DNA of 43,575 nt, taken from the NCBI GenBank assembly GCA_937949725.1, contig CALECT010000008.1, positions 1-43,575 on the forward strand, in the 5' to 3' direction. Origin of the DNA: an uncultured Pseudanabaenaceae cyanobacterium. Lineage in GTDB: Bacteria; Cyanobacteriota; Cyanobacteriia; PCC-9006; JAAUQQ01. The notes under the pieces were generated by a model, which saw only the letters and a program-made list of their open reading frames with translations, was not told the origin of the DNA and searched no databases. Position 1 is the first letter of the stretch, and the number at the start of each line of letters is the position of its first letter. Below, piece by piece: positions 42,542-43,575 of the stretch. Made by a program: the position numbers and the translations under genes.

Positions 42542-43575
42542 TCATTGATCCCAAATGTTTTCTACTGTATAAGCTCCTCCGGGAATCTGCCAAAACGCGC
42601 CGTCTACATAACGACGATTTAAATTGAGAGCTGCAATAGTTTCCATATCTTCTGGAGTTAGAACAACATCAGCAGCAGCTAGATTTTGATAAATACGTTC
42701 TGGATTGAAGGACTTTGGAATCACCACAGTCCCCCGCTGCATAGCCCAGCTAAGAAGAACCTGAGCAGGCGTTACTGCTTCATAATGCTGTGCAATAGTT
42801 GCAATAGTCGGATCTTCTAATAAAATTGGTTCATTTTCTACTTTGAGATCATCAGGACGAGTTGAAGACCCTAAGGGAGCATACGCTGTTAAATGAATAT
42901 TGTTTTTATCGCAGAAATCTAACATCAATGGCTGTTGTAGATAGGGATGTAGCTCAATCTGATTCAGTTCTGGTTTAATTCGAGCACTATCCAACAGGTT
43001 TTGTAATTTAGCAATACTAAAATTAGAAACACCTATATGGCGACACAAGCCTTTATCCACCAGGGATTCCATTGCTTGCCAAGTCGTCAAAATAGGTAAC
43101 TCGTCTAGGGAGATCAGTTGCTCTGGAGTTAACGGGCCTGAGCTGCCCTTTTTCATTGCCACAGGCCAATGAATCAGATATAGATCTAGATAATCTAACC
43201 GCAGCTTTGAGAGAGTTGTCTCCAAGGCAGATTGGACGTCTTTGGATGCATGGGAATCACCCCATAGTTTTGAAGTAATCCATAACTGATCTCGAGTGAC
43301 GATACCTTCCTGAAACAACTCAGAAAGGGCACGACCAACGTCAGCTTCATTACCGTAGATGTGAGCACAGTCAATGTGACGATATCCCACAGAAATCGCA
43401 TATTTAACAGCACTATATATATCTGTAGGGGCATATTTCCATGTGCCTAGGCCAACCCGGTGATGGGCTTTTGCGATTACACGCCTGGCAGTATCACACA
43501 GGTTTCTAGGAGCAGATGTCCATGTTCCTAATCCCAACATGGGCATCTGGTCGCCATTACGAAACTCAATTGTCC
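42542..43575 (-). CDS. Aldo/keto reductase, 5-prime end beyond the window
   Basis: The frame stays open to the right edge. Upstream of the first internal ATG it reads TIEFRNGDQ, the usual aldo/keto reductase N-terminus, so the true start is outside. The NADPH-dependent barrel has the catalytic tetrad in order: Asp in YRHIDCAHIYGNE with its Tyr, Lys in WITSKLWG, His in YLIHWPV. Cofactor-loop segments HIGVSNFS, LNQIELHPYLQ and VVIPKSFNPERI follow. It reduces aldehydes or keto compounds. Oddly, GLGTW-x-x-AP occurs twice near the N-terminus, 28 residues apart, where relatives have it once. The copy distal to the start is the one contiguous with the normal fold. It is convergent with the sugar O-methyltransferase. 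Confidence 0.88.
   Translation of the reverse strand, partial: TIEFRNGDQMPMLGLGTWTSAPRNLCDTARRVIAKAHHRVGLGTWKYAPTDIYSAVKYAISVGYRHIDCAHIYGNEADVGRALSELFQEGIVTRDQLWITSKLWGDSHASKDVQSALETTLSKLRLDYLDLYLIHWPVAMKKGSSGPLTPEQLISLDELPILTTWQAMESLVDKGLCRHIGVSNFSIAKLQNLLDSARIKPELNQIELHPYLQQPLMLDFCDKNNIHLTAYAPLGSSTRPDDLKVENEPILLEDPTIATIAQHYEAVTPAQVLLSWAMQRGTVVIPKSFNPERIYQNLAAADVVLTPEDMETIAALNLNRRYVDGAFWQIPGGAYTVENIWDQ

Noticed and set aside
1..43575. tRNA or rRNA genes
   Set aside because: Visual scan of all spacers on both strands found no T-loop GGTTCGAATCC-type motif in a cloverleaf context.

Overview
The window looks like a chromosomal segment of a cyanobacterium. The palindrome GCGATCGC (HIP1, a cyanobacterial hallmark) occurs about thirty times in the first 33 kb. 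There is a full-length phosphoenolpyruvate carboxylase of the bacterial/cyanobacterial size (1047 aa), a cyanobacterial-style sensor kinase, and GC-rich intergenic hairpin repeats typical of filamentous cyanobacteria. I cannot name the genus from sequence alone. I saw no tRNA, rRNA, CRISPR array or intact transposase.

Region 1 (1-18 kb) is GC-richer core/housekeeping DNA. It holds a leftward run of four genes (PrcB-like protein, SAM methyltransferase, small membrane protein, secreted protein). These are followed by a His/Cys-rich CobW-type GTPase, a membrane sensor histidine kinase, D-aminoacyl-tRNA deacylase (dtd) and riboflavin biosynthesis RibD. Next come an overlapping lrgA-lrgB pair, a PsiE-like membrane protein, an unusual 596-aa membrane-anchored protein, a secreted GH10-like hydrolase and ppc.

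Region 2 (18-33 kb) is an exopolysaccharide locus, mostly leftward. In transcription order it encodes a WecG/TagA/CpsF glycosyltransferase, a Wzc-type chain-length/BY-kinase protein, a NodB-type deacetylase, a processive-type GT2 synthase, a FemAB/BioF2-like acyltransferase, an O-antigen-ligase/polymerase, a Wzx-like flippase, a formyltransferase and a second, clearly paralogous flippase. A membrane-anchored family 9 glycoside hydrolase (cellulase fold) is divergently transcribed at the right edge. Together these can build, polymerise, flip, N-modify and trim a surface polysaccharide. No outer-membrane exporter (Wza/OPX) and no initiating phosphoglycosyltransferase lies in the window.

Region 3 (33.8-41.7 kb) is AT-richer, almost free of HIP1 sites and rightward. 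It carries a nucleotide-sugar cassette: CDP-glucose 4,6-dehydratase (rfbG), a TylC3-type sugar C-methyltransferase, an RmlC-type epimerase, a DUF4910/DUF2172 metallopeptidase-like protein with a winged-helix tail, glucose-1-phosphate cytidylyltransferase (rfbF), a PIG-L/LmbE deacetylase and a TylF-type O-methyltransferase. The simplest reading is synthesis and decoration of a CDP-activated, C-methyl-branched 6-deoxyhexose, possibly used by the neighbouring polysaccharide system. A 4-ketoreductase and the 3-deoxygenase RfbH are not visible. This region has the marks of horizontal acquisition.

Region 4 (41.7-43.6 kb) is a long gene-poor stretch with a 32-bp perfect palindrome. It is followed by an aldo/keto reductase that runs off the right edge and has an odd internal duplication near its N-terminus.
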